From JARFQH01 sp041299015 (lineage in GTDB: Bacteria > Desulfobacterota > Desulfobacteria > Desulfobacterales > SG8-13), in the NCBI GenBank assembly GCA_041299015.1, contig JBFYWB010000044.1:1-14541 (forward strand): DNA of 14,541 nucleotides, in the 5' to 3' direction. Shown one piece after another: positions 13,532-14,541 of the stretch. The notes below the pieces were generated by a model. It worked only from the letters and a program-made list of their open reading frames with translations. It had not been told where the DNA came from and did not search any database. Each line of letters opens with the position of its first letter. Position 1 is the first letter of the stretch. The translations under genes were made by a program, and so were the position numbers.

Positions 13532-13915
13532 CTAATCGGTATCCTCGTGCTCATGGTTGGGCTGCGGCGGTCGAGTTTCGACCGGGTGCCGCAGCGGGCC
13601 GCGACCCCTGCGGCGCCGCCTGTGCTGACCGCGGATCTCAAAGGTGCCCCCTTCGATGCGCAGCGTCTTCGAGGTAACCAGCGCCTCGGCGACAACGGCG
13701 CGCGCGCCGGCCAGAACGCGGCCAAACGTGTGGCGGGATACGCCCATCATGCCGGCCGCGGCTTCCTGGTCGAGACTTTCGAAATCGGCCAACCGGATGG
13801 CTTCCAGTTCCTCCAGCGTGAGGGATACCTCGCCCGTGACCGGCAGTCCCTCGGGGACAAACGCGGTCATCGTCGGAAATCCTGAAACAAAGCGCGGTTT
13901 TCGTGGTCGCGGCAA
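13532..13915 (-). CDS. DUF134 (UPF0251) family predicted DNA-binding protein
   Basis: A 127-residue putative transcription factor. It opens with the family hallmark MPRPRKPRFVSGFP, followed by LTLEELEAIRLADFESLDQEAA (32-53) and a helix-turn-helix, GMMGVSRHTFGRVLAGARAVVAEAL (about 55-79), and GGTFEI. The C-terminal tail after about 95 is unusually basic (HRRRRRGRG) and ends His/Glu/Asp-rich (HEHEDTD). I chose the TTG at 13915 because it gives exactly the family N-terminus and has a TTTGGAG site 6 bases upstream; the longer frame to 13975 would run through the promoter and operator. It is first in an operon with two DUF5320-type genes. Autoregulation through the upstream dyad is a reasonable inference, as is control of the NifX/MinD operon. 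Confidence 0.88.
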   Translation of the reverse strand: MPRPRKPRFVSGFPTMTAFVPEGLPVTGEVSLTLEELEAIRLADFESLDQEAAAGMMGVSRHTFGRVLAGARAVVAEALVTSKTLRIEGGTFEIRGQHRRRRRGRGPLRHPVETRPPQPNHEHEDTD

Positions 13916-13927
13916 ATCATACTCCAA

Positions 13928-13949
13928 ATATTGCTCATTTGAGCAAAAT
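13928..13949. promoter_or_regulatory. Palindromic operator at the DUF134 promoter
   Basis: TTGCTCA (13931-13937) and TGAGCAA (13940-13946) form a perfect dyad around a TT centre. One mismatch further out, two more base pairs extend it to 13928-13949. It lies between the -10 hexamer and the TTG start codon, covering the expected transcription start, 12 bases upstream of the coding region. Position and symmetry suit a repressor site, possibly for DUF134 itself. Confidence 0.7.
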
Positions 13950-13975
13950 CTAATCAAAGTAAATGTTAATGTCAA
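13947..13975 (-). promoter_or_regulatory. Sigma70-type promoter of the DUF134 operon
   Basis: On the minus strand a perfect TTGACA (13975 to 13970) is followed after 17 bases by TAGATT (13952 to 13947), a 4 of 6 match. Transcription would start near 13940, inside the TTGCTCA/TGAGCAA dyad, giving a leader of about 25 bases that contains the TTTGGAG ribosome binding site. Confidence 0.7.
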
Positions 13976-14111
13976 TAAAAATTTGTATCATATGATCATA
14001 ATTTTCGGCTCGAAAAAAAATACTTCAGTCTCACTTGTATCCGTTTGCATCTTGGTGCCTTTCACTGATGATCAGTTCATCCGCCGTTATGACCCCGGCA
14101 AGTTCCCCGGC

Positions 14112-14131
14112 TTGACATACTGATGCAGTAT
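14112..14131 (+). promoter_or_regulatory. TTGACA -35 fused to a small dyad upstream of the last gene
   Basis: TTGACA (14112-14117) overlaps by one base a perfect dyad, ATACTG (14117-14122) and CAGTAT (14126-14131), around ATG. No good -10 is found at 16-18 bases (14134-14141 reads ATACGCGT), so if this is a promoter it probably needs an activator or a different sigma factor. It lies about 150 bases before the start codon at 14274. Confidence 0.35.
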
Positions 14132-14160
14132 TGATACGCGTTAACGGTCGATTAAACCCA

Positions 14161-14244
14161 TTTGCGTTTCTCGCCGGATACACCCGATCGAGAAGCAAAC
14201 CGTATTTCGCTGAAGCCGCCGTCGGGGTGCGGTGCCGATACCGC
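14161..14244 (+). other. Structured upstream region with two hairpins
   Basis: The first stem pairs TTTGC (14161-14165) and TTCTCG (14168-14173) with CGAGAAGCAAA (14189-14199), giving 11 bp with a two-base bulge and a 15-base loop. The second pairs GCGGT (14229-14233) with ACCGC (14240-14244). Both would lie in the leader of the gene at 14274 if transcription starts near 14145. I could not match it to a known riboswitch class. Confidence 0.35.
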
Positions 14245-14273
14245 CTGAAATCACCTTTAGAAAGGGAATACCC

Positions 14274-14541
14274 ATGCGCAAGTCATTGCTGACGACAGTT
14301 GCCGTTTGGTTGTGTTTTTGGATGACGACGCCGGCAGCTGCCGTCACCCAGTCGACCGCAGAGCCGGCCGAACCGACCAAAGAACAGACCATCGATTATA
14401 TTCTCGCCCGGATCGACGATGTCAAATTAAGAGGCGGTACCGGCTTGATCCGCACCCAGTCCAAAACGGTCAAACTGGTCGAAAAACACGTCCAGTACGC
14501 AACCGTTCAGGATTGTCTCCTGACCATCAGAGAAACCAGAG
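14274..14541 (+). CDS. Secreted/periplasmic protein, N-terminal part (3' end missing)
   Basis: The first 89 codons of an open frame that runs off the window. A basic start (MRKSLL) and hydrophobic core (TTVAVWLCFWMTT) end in PAAA, giving a predicted signal-peptidase I site after residue 23. The mature part begins with a Thr/Glu/Pro-rich stretch, then KEQTIDYILARIDDVKLRG and KTVKLVEKHVQYATVQDCLL, a mixed alpha/beta region. I do not recognise the family from this fragment. The ATG has an AAAGGGAA site 6-8 bases upstream. It diverges from the DUF134 operon, with about 300 bases of AT-rich and structured sequence between. Confidence 0.75.
   Translation, partial: MRKSLLTTVAVWLCFWMTTPAAAVTQSTAEPAEPTKEQTIDYILARIDDVKLRGGTGLIRTQSKTVKLVEKHVQYATVQDCLLTIRETR

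Noticed and set aside
13216..13677. 153-aa plus-strand frame over the Gly/Arg-rich gene
   Set aside because: It is antisense to the 74-aa gene and DUF134, both with ribosome binding sites and family motifs; GC bias opens several frames here.
14161..14244. Possible c-di-GMP (GEMM) riboswitch because of GCAAACC in the leader
   Set aside because: The other conserved GEMM elements and the tetraloop-receptor arrangement could not be found.
1..14541. CRISPR array, tRNA or rRNA genes, insertion sequences
   Set aside because: No regularly spaced repeats, no tRNA T-loop signatures, no rRNA-like blocks and no transposase genes were seen.

Overview
The window is about 14.5 kb of GC-rich bacterial DNA. 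Its content suggests an anaerobic Desulfobacterota (delta-proteobacterial, sulfate-reducer-like) genome. The main evidence is a gene set resembling the 'orange protein' (ORP) system of Desulfovibrio: two NifX/NifB-like small proteins, two ferredoxin-MinD ATPases, a DUF134 regulator and DUF5320-type Gly/Arg-rich proteins. The taxonomic call is inference. The left edge is probably a true contig end, because bases 4-27 match the Illumina adapter at 22 of 24 positions and are not genomic. The right edge cuts a gene.

Layout. 28-318 (+): C-terminal part of a SRPBCC-fold protein. 518-790 (-): a 90-aa helical hypothetical protein. 791-1498: about 700 bp with no convincing gene. 1499-2767 (+): an MFS transporter. 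2996-4332 (+): a glycine-zipper lipoprotein overlapping an alpha/beta hydrolase. 4373-7035 (+): a strong sigma70-type promoter embedded in a 44-bp interrupted palindrome, followed by nifX-like 1, nifX-like 2, ferredoxin-MinD 1 and ferredoxin-MinD 2. 7278-8712 (+): a GYD-domain protein, an aldo/keto reductase and a small unknown ORF. 8825-12625 (-): glycogen phosphorylase followed by a protein with a degenerate EAL domain and an HDOD domain. 12779-13975 (-): a compact operon with its own promoter and palindromic operator, encoding a DUF134 DNA-binding protein, a 74-aa Gly/Arg/Lys-rich protein and a 106-aa DUF5320-like protein, ending in a clear intrinsic terminator. 14274 to the end (+): the start of a secreted protein with a structured upstream region.

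How the parts may work together. The four-gene ATPase/NifX set and the DUF134/DUF5320 operon are usually associated with one another, and here they lie about 5.7 kb apart on opposite strands. The two MinD-type ATPases, each with an inserted two-cluster ferredoxin module, probably load or remodel a metal-sulfur cofactor on the NifX-like proteins. DUF134 is the natural candidate regulator. Each of the two operons has a TTGACA-17-(-10) promoter with a perfect dyad touching the -10/start site, but the two dyads differ in sequence, so they need not share a regulator. The glgP/EAL-HDOD pair suggests storage-carbon mobilisation beside a signalling scaffold; this is inferred from adjacency only.
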